This document shows positions 1 to 6,189 of a DNA stretch of 7,543 nt, in pieces. The DNA lies in the NCBI GenBank assembly GCA_964483085.1, contig CAYZZX010000080.1:1-7543 (forward strand). The letters run 5' to 3'. The notes beneath the pieces are model-generated. The model searched no databases, was not told where the DNA came from, and was given only the letters and a program-made list of their open reading frames with translations. Made by a program: the position numbers and the translations under genes. The DNA comes from JALHFZ01 sp964483085 (GTDB taxonomy: Bacteria > Synergistota > Synergistia > Synergistales > Aminobacteriaceae). Numbering within the stretch: position 1 is the stretch's first letter; every line of letters begins with the position of its first letter.

Positions 1-579
1 TATCCCTCCGAGAAAGCCCTCCCAGGTCTTTTTCGGGCTCACATTTTCGCACAGGGGGGTCCTCCCCCAGAGGGAGCCGATGAGATAGGCCGCCACGTCG
101 CAGAACCACGTGGAGAGGAACATGACGAAAAGGAGGACCGTCCCCGAGGGGAGCCTCCGCAGGAGGATCATGAAGGTCCACGGAAAGACGATATAGAGGA
201 TTCCCGCGAGGGTCCCTCCCATATTCCAGATGGCGTAGCTCTCATTTTGAATCTGTCTGCGCATCACCTCGACGAAGAGGATGACGAAGGCTGTAATGCT
301 GAGGGTCAGCACGAGAGAGACCGGGTTGATCCCCTCCGCAGCGGTGAAGATGATGAGAAGGGCTGCGAGAAAGCCTATTCCCCGGGAGACTTTGAACCTC
401 CGGGAGACCATTCCGTAGAACTCCGCGAGGGAGAGAAGGGCGATAATGGAGACAAGAGTCGTCCAGAAGACTCCTCCTGCAAAAAGCGCTCCGAGAACGA
501 GGGCGACTACCGCCGCTCCGCTGACAGCCCGTATGAGTATCCCCCGCAGCCTGTTTTCAGTTGCTTCCAATTGTGCCAT
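1..579 (-). CDS. cdsA: Phosphatidate cytidylyltransferase (CDP-diacylglycerol synthase), C-terminus cut off by window edge
   Basis: Converts phosphatidic acid and CTP to CDP-diacylglycerol, the branch point of bacterial phospholipid synthesis, in the cytoplasmic membrane. The visible 193 residues are very hydrophobic, with several membrane segments (about 13-55, 66-80, 86-104, 121-140, 147-169). The family's conserved stretch is clear: STWFCD at 156-161 with Asp161, then AAYLIGS, and SPKKTWEG at 181-188 followed by FLGG. The family is usually about 260-280 residues, so roughly 70-90 residues, including the C-terminal signature with the catalytic acidic residues, lie beyond base 1. The ATG at 579-577 lies inside the end of uppS (23-nt overlap) and follows a purine-rich AGGATAGGGAAAG, so translation is probably coupled to uppS. 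The uppS-cdsA order is widely conserved. Identity is confident; completeness cannot be judged. Confidence 0.93.
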   Translation of the reverse strand, partial: MAQLEATENRLRGILIRAVSGAAVVALVLGALFAGGVFWTTLVSIIALLSLAEFYGMVSRRFKVSRGIGFLAALLIIFTAAEGINPVSLVLTLSITAFVILFVEVMRRQIQNESYAIWNMGGTLAGILYIVFPWTFMILLRRLPSGTVLLFVMFLSTWFCDVAAYLIGSLWGRTPLCENVSPKKTWEGFLGGI

Positions 580-1264
580 AGCGTCTTTCCCTATCCTTAT
601 AATTCGAAAGAGCCTCTTCGAGCTCTTTTCTTCCAAAATCCGGCCACAATGTTTCTGTGAAGTACAGTTCGCTGTAGGCGCTTTGCCAGATCCAAAAATT
701 GCTCAGCCGTTTTTCTCCGCTCGTCCGGATGATAAGGTCGGGTTCTGGAAGGTCGGGGATATAAAAATGATCCCGAAGCTCCTTTTCAGTCACGGGACCC
801 TTGGGTTCGCTTTTGAGAAGGCTGTTCATTGCATCAAGAATCTCTCTCCGGCCTCCGTAGTTCAGGCAGGGGACGAGGGTAAGCCCGGTATTTTCCGCCG
901 TCAACTCCTCGGATTCATTCATAAGCTCGAGCACGTCAGAGGGGAGCCCCTCTCTCGCACCGGAAAAACGCAGGCGGACATTTTCTCGTCGAAGTTCTTC
1001 TATTTTCTTTCTGAGAGAGTGGCGGAAAATGCTCATGAGCCCCGTCACCTCTTTCTGAGGGCGGGTCCAGTTTTCCGTCGAAAAAGCATAGACGGAGAGA
1101 TGGGTAATACCCATATCGGCAGCTGCCTCCACGGTCCTCTCAAGGGCCTTGATCCCGGCACGATGCCCCAGGAGCCGGGGAAGGAATCTTTTTTTTGCCC
1201 AGCGGCCGTTTCCGTCCATTATGATGGCGACATGAAAGGGCACAGGAAGACCGTTATCTCTCAC
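557..1264 (-). CDS. uppS: Isoprenyl transferase (undecaprenyl diphosphate synthase)
   Basis: Cis-prenyltransferase that extends farnesyl diphosphate with isopentenyl diphosphate to give the C55 carrier used for peptidoglycan and other surface glycans. It is soluble or peripheral to the membrane. The 235-residue length is typical. Visible motifs: MDGNGRWA at 16-23 with catalytic Asp17, HRAG at 34-37, STENW at 62-66, the diphosphate-binding RTSGE at 180-184 and RLSN at 186-189, the Mg-binding region AYSEL at 196-200, and WPDF at 207-210. The ending ERRYG is also usual. The start is GTG at 1264-1262, overlapping the stop of the upstream glycosylase gene in a GTGA junction. AAGGGGGGAA at 1280-1271 is a strong ribosome binding site 6 nt away, encoded inside the upstream gene. 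The stop overlaps cdsA by 23 nt. Its carrier-lipid product supplies the WecA-type enzyme in the same operon. Confidence 0.97.
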   Translation of the reverse strand: MRDNGLPVPFHVAIIMDGNGRWAKKRFLPRLLGHRAGIKALERTVEAAADMGITHLSVYAFSTENWTRPQKEVTGLMSIFRHSLRKKIEELRRENVRLRFSGAREGLPSDVLELMNESEELTAENTGLTLVPCLNYGGRREILDAMNSLLKSEPKGPVTEKELRDHFYIPDLPEPDLIIRTSGEKRLSNFWIWQSAYSELYFTETLWPDFGRKELEEALSNYKDRERRYGTIGSN

Positions 1265-1890
1265 GAGCTCTTCCCCCCTTTGCCATCCTCTCCGGAAAGG
1301 GCCTCCATCTTCTCCTTGAGGGCGTTGATATCCCTCCAGGTAAGCTCCTTCGGGCTTCCTATTTTTTTCGATTCGTTTCTCAGAAGATAGCTTGGATGAA
1401 ACATGGGAAGGAGAAAGGACCCTCTCCAGTCAAACCATCGCCCACGGAGGGCTGTGATTCCCTCCGTCGTTTTGAGCAGCCATTTCGTAGGGGTGTTTCC
1501 AAGGCAGACGATCAGCGGCGGCGAAAGAAGAGCGAGCTGTGCCTCCAGATAGGGAGCGCAGTCCATCATCTCGTCGGGCACGGGTGCACGATTTTCGGGA
1601 GGACGGCACTTGACGATATTGGTGATGAAAACATCCTTCCGGTCGATTCCCACGGATGAGAGTATCTGTGTGAGCAGATGTCCGGCCTTGCCTACGAAGG
1701 GAACACCCTGAGCATCTTCGTCGGCACCCGGGGCTTCTCCAACGAAAATGACCCGGGCACTTCTGCTCCCCTCTCCGAAGACGGCGTTCTTGCGGTTCGA
1801 GCACAGTCCGCAGCGGGTGCATTTTTTCACCCTTGCCTCGAGCTCCGTCCAGGCGAGGTCTTTCTGAACACCGCTCAGAAAGACCGTCAT
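1261..1890 (-). CDS. Uracil-DNA glycosylase, family 4 (iron-sulfur type)
   Basis: Removes uracil arising from cytosine deamination in DNA, starting base excision repair. The 209 residues show the family 4 pattern: four cysteines placed to bind a [4Fe-4S] cluster (Cys24 and Cys27 in KKCTRCGLC, Cys95 in KCRPP, Cys111 in DCAPYL), the active-site motif GEAPGADED at 51-59, PFVGKAG at 64-70, TNIVKCRPPENR around 90-101, and the C-terminal motif HPSYLLR at 165-171. Cys30 is an additional nearby cysteine. The ATG at 1890-1888 overlaps the preceding gene's stop in an ATGA junction; AGGAG at 1908-1904 is a somewhat distant ribosome binding site. The C-terminal tail (EDGKGGKSS) is non-conserved, and its purine-rich codons form the ribosome binding site of uppS. 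A DNA repair gene inside an envelope operon is out of place functionally; linkage may simply be inherited gene order. Confidence 0.95.
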   Translation of the reverse strand: MTVFLSGVQKDLAWTELEARVKKCTRCGLCSNRKNAVFGEGSRSARVIFVGEAPGADEDAQGVPFVGKAGHLLTQILSSVGIDRKDVFITNIVKCRPPENRAPVPDEMMDCAPYLEAQLALLSPPLIVCLGNTPTKWLLKTTEGITALRGRWFDWRGSFLLPMFHPSYLLRNESKKIGSPKELTWRDINALKEKMEALSGEDGKGGKSS

Positions 1891-2762
1891 GGAAGAATAA
1901 TTTCTCCTACGTTAATATCGACATTATCCACGTCGATTCCTGTGAAATAGCTCACTGCCGAGGCCACCTTCCTTTGGTGCATGGAGCCAATCTGTAAAAA
2001 ATTGAGTTTTCCCGGAAAGACGGAAATGGTTATTTCGAGGGAGACTGAGTCATCACCGGAGCGGACGCGGATATCCTTCGCTGCTCCTGTCTGGGGGCTT
2101 GACGCCACCACAAGGCGGACAAGATCCGCAATGGCAGAGGAGTGAATCGTCACGGAGCCGAAAAAGCTGAAGGGAGGACGGACAATGGTTCGTTCTCCCT
2201 CATCCCTGTCGATGCTCTTGAAAAGGTCCCGGAGGTGCCCCACAAGCTTGCCGCCAAAGTTTTTTCGAAGCTGGGTTCTTGAGACAGGTATAACGTGCTG
2301 TCTCTTCTCCATCCGCTCCCGGCGAGCGCTGAGGATATCATCAGGTGAGGCGACCTCGGTGATGTCAATAATCCGTTCCGGCAGGGAGATGTTGAGGGCA
2401 CGGGTAATTTTATCAGCCATGGAAATCGATGTCGCTACCACCATGATATTTCGGGGATTCTTCTGCCGGAGGAACTCCGTGACGGCTATCCGGTGATCAG
2501 GATACTCAAAGAGCGCACGGCGGATCGCCCGGACGAGATTTTTCTCAGACTTTGCGCTCTTTCCGGCATGAATTTTTCCTCCGGAGATCACGAGCCCGTC
2601 ATCGATGATGAAGTCAACGTCATTTTCTCTGGCCACCATCTGTGCCCGCTGACTTTTACCTGTGCCTGCGGGGCCAACGAAGGCCAGAACCCGGGGGGAT
2701 TTCGAGGGGGGAGGAGTTGTCAGAATCTCCCTTTTCGAAACTTTCGGGACGTTTTCTTCCAT
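1887..2762 (-). CDS. P-loop NTPase with C-terminal Asp23/Gls24-like domain, function unknown
   Basis: A 291-residue protein with two recognisable parts. Residues about 24-180 form a P-loop nucleotide-binding domain: Walker A GPAGTGKS at 30-37 after a hydrophobic strand (VLAFV), a possible second acidic strand FIIDDG at 51-56, GKSAKSEKNLVRA around 68-79, a hydrophobic strand MVVATS at 107-112, and a basic segment with HVIPV at 156-160. After IVRPPFSFFG (193-202), residues about 203-288 resemble the Asp23/Gls24 (DUF322) fold: IHSSAIADLVRLVVA, then strand-rich VSLEITISV, and the typical ending SYFTGIDVDNVDINV at 271-285. From memory, similar P-loop proteins occur in anaerobic Firmicutes, but I know of no assigned function. 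No signal peptide or membrane segment is seen. The ATG is 4 nt after the murA stop with no close ribosome binding site (GGGAGG lies about 32 nt upstream inside murA), so reinitiation after murA is likely. Upstream in-frame codons to 2930 overlap murA and look non-conserved. It is not a standard AAA+ protein; the Asp23 call is by pattern only. Confidence 0.85.
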   Translation of the reverse strand: MEENVPKVSKREILTTPPPSKSPRVLAFVGPAGTGKSQRAQMVARENDVDFIIDDGLVISGGKIHAGKSAKSEKNLVRAIRRALFEYPDHRIAVTEFLRQKNPRNIMVVATSISMADKITRALNISLPERIIDITEVASPDDILSARRERMEKRQHVIPVSRTQLRKNFGGKLVGHLRDLFKSIDRDEGERTIVRPPFSFFGSVTIHSSAIADLVRLVVASSPQTGAAKDIRVRSGDDSVSLEITISVFPGKLNFLQIGSMHQRKVASAVSYFTGIDVDNVDINVGEIILP

Positions 2763-2766
2763 AGCG

Positions 2767-4074
2767 TCAGCAGAAGGGGCCTGAGGAAGTAGGACCTCCC
2801 TTGCCGTCCTCTTTCTCCGTTGAGATAACCTGCACCCGGGCACCGAGATGTCGCAACTTCTCCTCCATTGCTTCATACCCCCGGCTGATATGTCCGAGAT
2901 GATAGACCATGGTTGTGTCCCCGGCGGCAAGCCCGGCGATCACAAGAGCCGCTCCGGCGCGAAGGTCAGTGGCGACCACGTCCGCCCCGGTGAACCGTTC
3001 AACTCCTGTGATGACGGCGGAGTTGCTCTGAATGTCAATTTTAGCTCCCATCTTGTTCAGTTCGCTCACATGGAGAAATCGTGACTGAAAGACGCTCTCT
3101 TGAATGACACTTGTCCCCTGGGCAAGGCAGAGAGCGGTCATGATCTGGGGCTGAAGATCCGTGGGGAATCCCGGATAGGGAAGGGTCTTCAGAGAAACGC
3201 TTTTGATTCGTTCTCCCGGATAGACCGTCACCTGGTTCTCTTCCACTTTGAGGGATGCCCCTGCCTCCTCGAGCTTGGCAAGGAGGGAATCGATGTGGTT
3301 CGGTATGATGTCCGTCACCGTCACTTCTCCTCCTGTGGCCACACCGGCGAGAAGATAGGTGCAGATTTCGATCCGGTCGGGAATTATTCTCGAGGATGCA
3401 CTGTGGAGGGTGTCAACGCCTGAAATACGGATGACTCCCGTACCGTCCGCCTCAATGGATGCTCCCATTGACCGGAGGGCCTCCACGAGGTTGAATATCT
3501 CGGGCTCTCTCGCAGTGTTTTCAAGGACCGTCTCCCCCTTTGCGAAGACGGCGGCCATCATGAGGTTCTCCGTGGCACCGACGGAGGGAAAATCGAGATA
3601 AATCCTGCTCCCCACGAGCCCCTTCGTTGTGGCATGAACGGCTCCGTGGACCAGTTCGATGGTGGCTCCCATTCGAGTGAGCCCCTTCAGATGAAGGTCG
3701 ATGGGACGGCTTCCTATGGAGCAGCCTCCGGGCAGAGGCATGACTGCTCTGCCGCAGCGGGCGAGAAGGGGGCCGAGGACGAGGGAGGATGCCCGCATTT
3801 TACGAACGAGATTGGAGGGAGTCTCCCAGGATATTTCTCCGGGAACGGAGATCTCCATTTCATGGCCGGAGAATGTTACCGAGGCACCGAGACTCCGGAG
3901 CAAATCCGCCATGGTGTTCACGTCAAGAAGATCGGGAACTCTCGAGATGTTCAATTTTTGATCTTTTAAAAGAATCGCGGCGGCCATGACGGGGAGAGTG
4001 GCATTTTTCGCTCCCTGGGCTTCGATTGAACCGCGAAGAGGAGTGCCGCCAATAATCTTCATTTTTGATTCCAC
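2767..4074 (-). CDS. murA: UDP-N-acetylglucosamine 1-carboxyvinyltransferase (MurA)
   Basis: Transfers enolpyruvate from phosphoenolpyruvate to UDP-GlcNAc, the first committed step of peptidoglycan synthesis, in the cytoplasm. The 435 residues match the family's two-domain length. Visible: GAKNATLPV at 21-29 with Lys23-Asn24, RKMRASSLVLGPLLAR from 91, and catalytic Cys118 in LPGGCSIGSRPIDLH, so it is the fosfomycin-target type with cysteine (not the Asp variant). Also GATENLMMAAV at 167-175, the PGFPTDLQPQ segment with Asp306, and DLRAGAALVIAGLAA at 370-384. The start is taken as GTG at 4074-4072, because AGGAGG at 4089-4084 stands 9 nt from it; the ATG four codons later (4062) would be 21 nt away. 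The C-terminal tail after about 417 (TEKEDGKGG...) is unconserved. The gene follows wecB after 63 nt and is followed 4 nt later by the P-loop gene. Whether the genome has a second MurA/MurZ is unknown. Confidence 0.97.
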   Translation of the reverse strand: MESKMKIIGGTPLRGSIEAQGAKNATLPVMAAAILLKDQKLNISRVPDLLDVNTMADLLRSLGASVTFSGHEMEISVPGEISWETPSNLVRKMRASSLVLGPLLARCGRAVMPLPGGCSIGSRPIDLHLKGLTRMGATIELVHGAVHATTKGLVGSRIYLDFPSVGATENLMMAAVFAKGETVLENTAREPEIFNLVEALRSMGASIEADGTGVIRISGVDTLHSASSRIIPDRIEICTYLLAGVATGGEVTVTDIIPNHIDSLLAKLEEAGASLKVEENQVTVYPGERIKSVSLKTLPYPGFPTDLQPQIMTALCLAQGTSVIQESVFQSRFLHVSELNKMGAKIDIQSNSAVITGVERFTGADVVATDLRAGAALVIAGLAAGDTTMVYHLGHISRGYEAMEEKLRHLGARVQVISTEKEDGKGGPTSSGPFC

Positions 4075-4083
4075 TATAAAATT

Positions 4084-4089
4084 CCTCCT
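4084..4089 (-). promoter_or_regulatory. Shine-Dalgarno AGGAGG that fixes the GTG start of murA
   Basis: On the minus strand the sequence reads AGGAGG, then nine bases AATTTTATA, then GTG at 4074-4072 in frame with MurA. This is a consensus-strength site at good spacing. The alternative ATG at 4062 would sit 21 nt downstream, too far for efficient use. The site therefore favours the four-residue longer form beginning M-E-S-K. Confidence 0.8.
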
Positions 4090-4137
4090 GAAAAAATTGT
4101 GGAAAGCCAATTCATGTTATCATACCGAGCCATGATT

Positions 4138-5262
4138 TCAACGGCTCCTGAAAAAGTTGCGAATTCCGGCGGCAATTCTTGAAGAGGCCTTGCCGTCTCC
4201 GAAGGGGTTTTCCCCCCTGGTCAGAATTGCCTCTCGGTAGTTCGAGTCCGAAAGAACCCGAAGGGCTTCTTCCGCGATTTTTTCGTGGCAGGTCCCCACG
4301 AGCAGCGCAGTGCCGGTCTCGAGGGCTTCCGGCCTTTCTGAAATATCCCGGAGAACAAGGACGATTTTCTTTAGAAATGCTGCCTCCTCCTGAACACCAC
4401 CGCTGTCGCTCAAAATGAGAGTGCTTCTGTTCATAGCCGAGACAAAATCCGGATAATCAAGAGGTTCGCAGAGAAGAACCCGCTCCTCTTCCGCAAAGTG
4501 CTCGGTGAGGATCTCCCGGACGGAGGGGTTTTTATGCATGGGGATGAGGATTCGTATCTGATCGCAGGCTTTCAGCAGATCCTCTGCGGCCCGGCAGACA
4601 GATCGGAGAGGATCCCCCCAGGACTCTCTCCTGTGAGCCGTGAGAAGAATGATGGTCCCGGGAATTTCGAAGAATGATTTCAGAGGTTCTGAAGAAGGGT
4701 GATTTTTCGCCACTGTCTCCTGCAGGGCGTCGATGACCGTATTGCCGGTGATAAAGAGATTCTCCTCCGTAAGGGAAAAACCCTCTCTGCGGAGATTTTC
4801 GGCCGCGCCCGGCGTCGGAGCGAACCAGAGAGAGGAAAGCCGGTCGGTGATGATTCTATTCGCCTCCTCTGGAAAGGGCCTCGCCATATCGTGGCTCCGG
4901 AGCCCCGCTTCGATATGCCCCACGGGAATATGCCGGTAGAAAGAGGCGAGGGCAGATGCCATGGTGGTGGTGGTGTCGCCGTGGACGAGGACGAGGTCGG
5001 TGGAATGGCTGTCAAGATACTCCCCCACTCCGGCAAGCACCCTGGAGGTTATTCCATCGAGGGTCTGTCGCTCCTCCATGACGTCGAGATCGTGATCTGC
5101 GGTAATTCCAAAAAAAGAGAGAGCCTGGGTAAGCATGGTTCTGTGCTGTCCGGTGGAGAGAACGACGACTTCGAAGTTCTCCCGGCGCAGCGTCTGAATC
5201 ACCGGGGCCATCTTGATCGCCTCCGGACGGGTTCCTATGATGCAGGTGATTGTTCTTTTCAT
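4138..5262 (-). CDS. wecB: UDP-N-acetylglucosamine 2-epimerase (non-hydrolysing)
   Basis: Interconverts UDP-GlcNAc and UDP-ManNAc in the cytoplasm, supplying ManNAc for surface polysaccharides or wall-acid linkage units. The 374 residues match the family (about 375). Motifs in order: GTRPEAIK at 10-17, HGDTTTT at 94-100 with Asp96, HIEAGLRS at 116-123 with Glu118, RPFPEE with Glu132, TGNTVID at 172-178, TAHRRES with His210, PMHKNP at 241-246, SDSGGVQEE at 285-293, and SERPEALETG at 308-317. Asp96, Glu118, Glu132 and His210 line up with the catalytic residues described for the E. coli enzyme. The start at 5262 is chosen because the protein then begins MKRTITCIIGTRPE as usual; AGGCGGGAAA at 5280-5271 serves as ribosome binding site. 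Two upstream in-frame ATGs (5295, 5328) overlap the end of wecA and are less likely. It lies 22 nt after wecA. The equivalent Bacillus gene is called mnaA. Confidence 0.96.
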   Translation of the reverse strand: MKRTITCIIGTRPEAIKMAPVIQTLRRENFEVVVLSTGQHRTMLTQALSFFGITADHDLDVMEERQTLDGITSRVLAGVGEYLDSHSTDLVLVHGDTTTTMASALASFYRHIPVGHIEAGLRSHDMARPFPEEANRIITDRLSSLWFAPTPGAAENLRREGFSLTEENLFITGNTVIDALQETVAKNHPSSEPLKSFFEIPGTIILLTAHRRESWGDPLRSVCRAAEDLLKACDQIRILIPMHKNPSVREILTEHFAEEERVLLCEPLDYPDFVSAMNRSTLILSDSGGVQEEAAFLKKIVLVLRDISERPEALETGTALLVGTCHEKIAEEALRVLSDSNYREAILTRGENPFGDGKASSRIAAGIRNFFRSR

Positions 5263-5284
5263 GGCAGAGATTTCCCGCCTTTCG

Positions 5285-6184
5285 TCAGGACACATGATAA
5301 TTGAGAAAGTAAATTCCAAGGCCGACAATAAGGGCCTGGAAGAATGTCAGGGTAAGGACAGCATACGCGGCCGGAAGGCCAAGGTCGAGAAGGCGGTGAT
5401 GAATGTGCCCCCGGTCAGGTAAAAATGGAGACTTCTCCCGCCAGACTCTCCTCATGATGGCAAAAAGAGTGTCGAGGACTGGAATTCCTCCCGTCAGAAG
5501 AAGAAGAAAAGGGAGTTCTGTCAGGCTGAAATCGGAGACGGACGGAGTCAGGGTCAGGACGAGGAAGGAGGAGTAGAGATATCCCAGCAGAGTCGTTCCG
5601 CCGTCGCCAAGAAAGGTTTTGGCGATGGGAAAATTCCAGTAGAGTACTCCTGCGGCCATGGAAGCTGCGGGAAAAAAGAGGGACGCATTTCCGAAGAAAG
5701 AGGCACAAAGGGATGCTGTGATGAACATCAGGAGACAGAGACCGTTCGCTCCGTCGATGAGATTGTAGGCGTTCGTCATGCCGGTGATCCAGAGAAGAAA
5801 GAGGAGGAAATGGGCCGGAGAAAGGGAAAGAGGAAAAAGGAAAATCCCCGCGGCAGCGATGTGAGAGAAAAAACGAACGACGGGATTGAGCGTTTTCATA
5901 TCGTCCCAGTAGCCGGTCAGAAAGACGATGGTGACCCCCGTCGCCATACCCCGGATGCCCGGCACTTCATAAAGGCCGAAGAGACTCCAGAGAAGAAAGC
6001 CCAGCCACAGGACGATCCCTGCTCCTCTGGGAGTGATAACTGAGTGGATTTTCCGCTCTCCCGGCAGATCCACAATACGGTAGCGGTTCGAGATGTGAAT
6101 GGAAAGGGGGGTGACAAAGACTCCCCAGGAGAAGAGCAGCGGGGCCGCTATGAGGACATTTTTCACCGCCGTCTCAAAAAGCAT
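5285..6184 (-). CDS. Undecaprenyl-phosphate sugar-1-phosphate transferase, WecA/TagO (MraY-like) family
   Basis: Integral membrane enzyme that moves a GlcNAc-1-phosphate (probable substrate) from UDP-sugar to undecaprenyl phosphate, releasing UMP, to start lipid-linked glycan synthesis. The 299 residues hold about nine or ten membrane segments. Family motifs: DLPGERKIH at 39-47, PRGAG at 52-56, the Mg-binding GYWDD at 91-95 followed by LNP, NAYNLIDGANGL at 138-149, FLGDGGTTLLG at 191-201, and the cytoplasmic HIHHRL at 260-265. The HIHHR pattern and the neighbouring epimerase favour WecA/TagO over MraY, which uses UDP-MurNAc-pentapeptide. It is slightly short for the family (usually about 320-360). 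The ATG lies 5 nt after the rpiB-upp stop with no clear ribosome binding site, which suggests translational coupling. Sugar specificity is inferred, not seen; wecA or tagO would be the usual symbol. Confidence 0.92.
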   Translation of the reverse strand: MLFETAVKNVLIAAPLLFSWGVFVTPLSIHISNRYRIVDLPGERKIHSVITPRGAGIVLWLGFLLWSLFGLYEVPGIRGMATGVTIVFLTGYWDDMKTLNPVVRFFSHIAAAGIFLFPLSLSPAHFLLFLLWITGMTNAYNLIDGANGLCLLMFITASLCASFFGNASLFFPAASMAAGVLYWNFPIAKTFLGDGGTTLLGYLYSSFLVLTLTPSVSDFSLTELPFLLLLTGGIPVLDTLFAIMRRVWREKSPFLPDRGHIHHRLLDLGLPAAYAVLTLTFFQALIVGLGIYFLNYHVS

Positions 6185-6189
6185 GGAGG

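Noticed and set aside
446..1390. Long open frame (314 codons) on the plus strand opposite cdsA, uppS and the glycosylase gene.
   Set aside because: It is antisense to three clearly identified genes, shows no recognisable motif, and is explained by codon bias of the coding strand.
2763..2930. In-frame 56-codon N-terminal extension of the P-loop protein.
   Set aside because: It lies wholly inside the murA coding region in another frame, shows no conserved pattern, and the ATG 4 nt after the murA stop gives a normal operon junction.
4093..4114. Small inverted repeat AATTG/CAATT followed by a T-run before murA, considered as a terminator or attenuator.
   Set aside because: The stem is only five AT-rich pairs with an 8-nt loop, too weak to stop transcription convincingly.
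4965..4977. GGTGGTGGTGGTG triplet repeat on the plus strand.
   Set aside because: It encodes the conserved Thr run of the HGDTTTT motif in WecB, not an independent repeat.
4699..5304. Plus-strand open frame of 201 codons opposite wecB.
   Set aside because: Antisense to a full-length, motif-complete epimerase; no family resemblance and no ribosome binding site of note.
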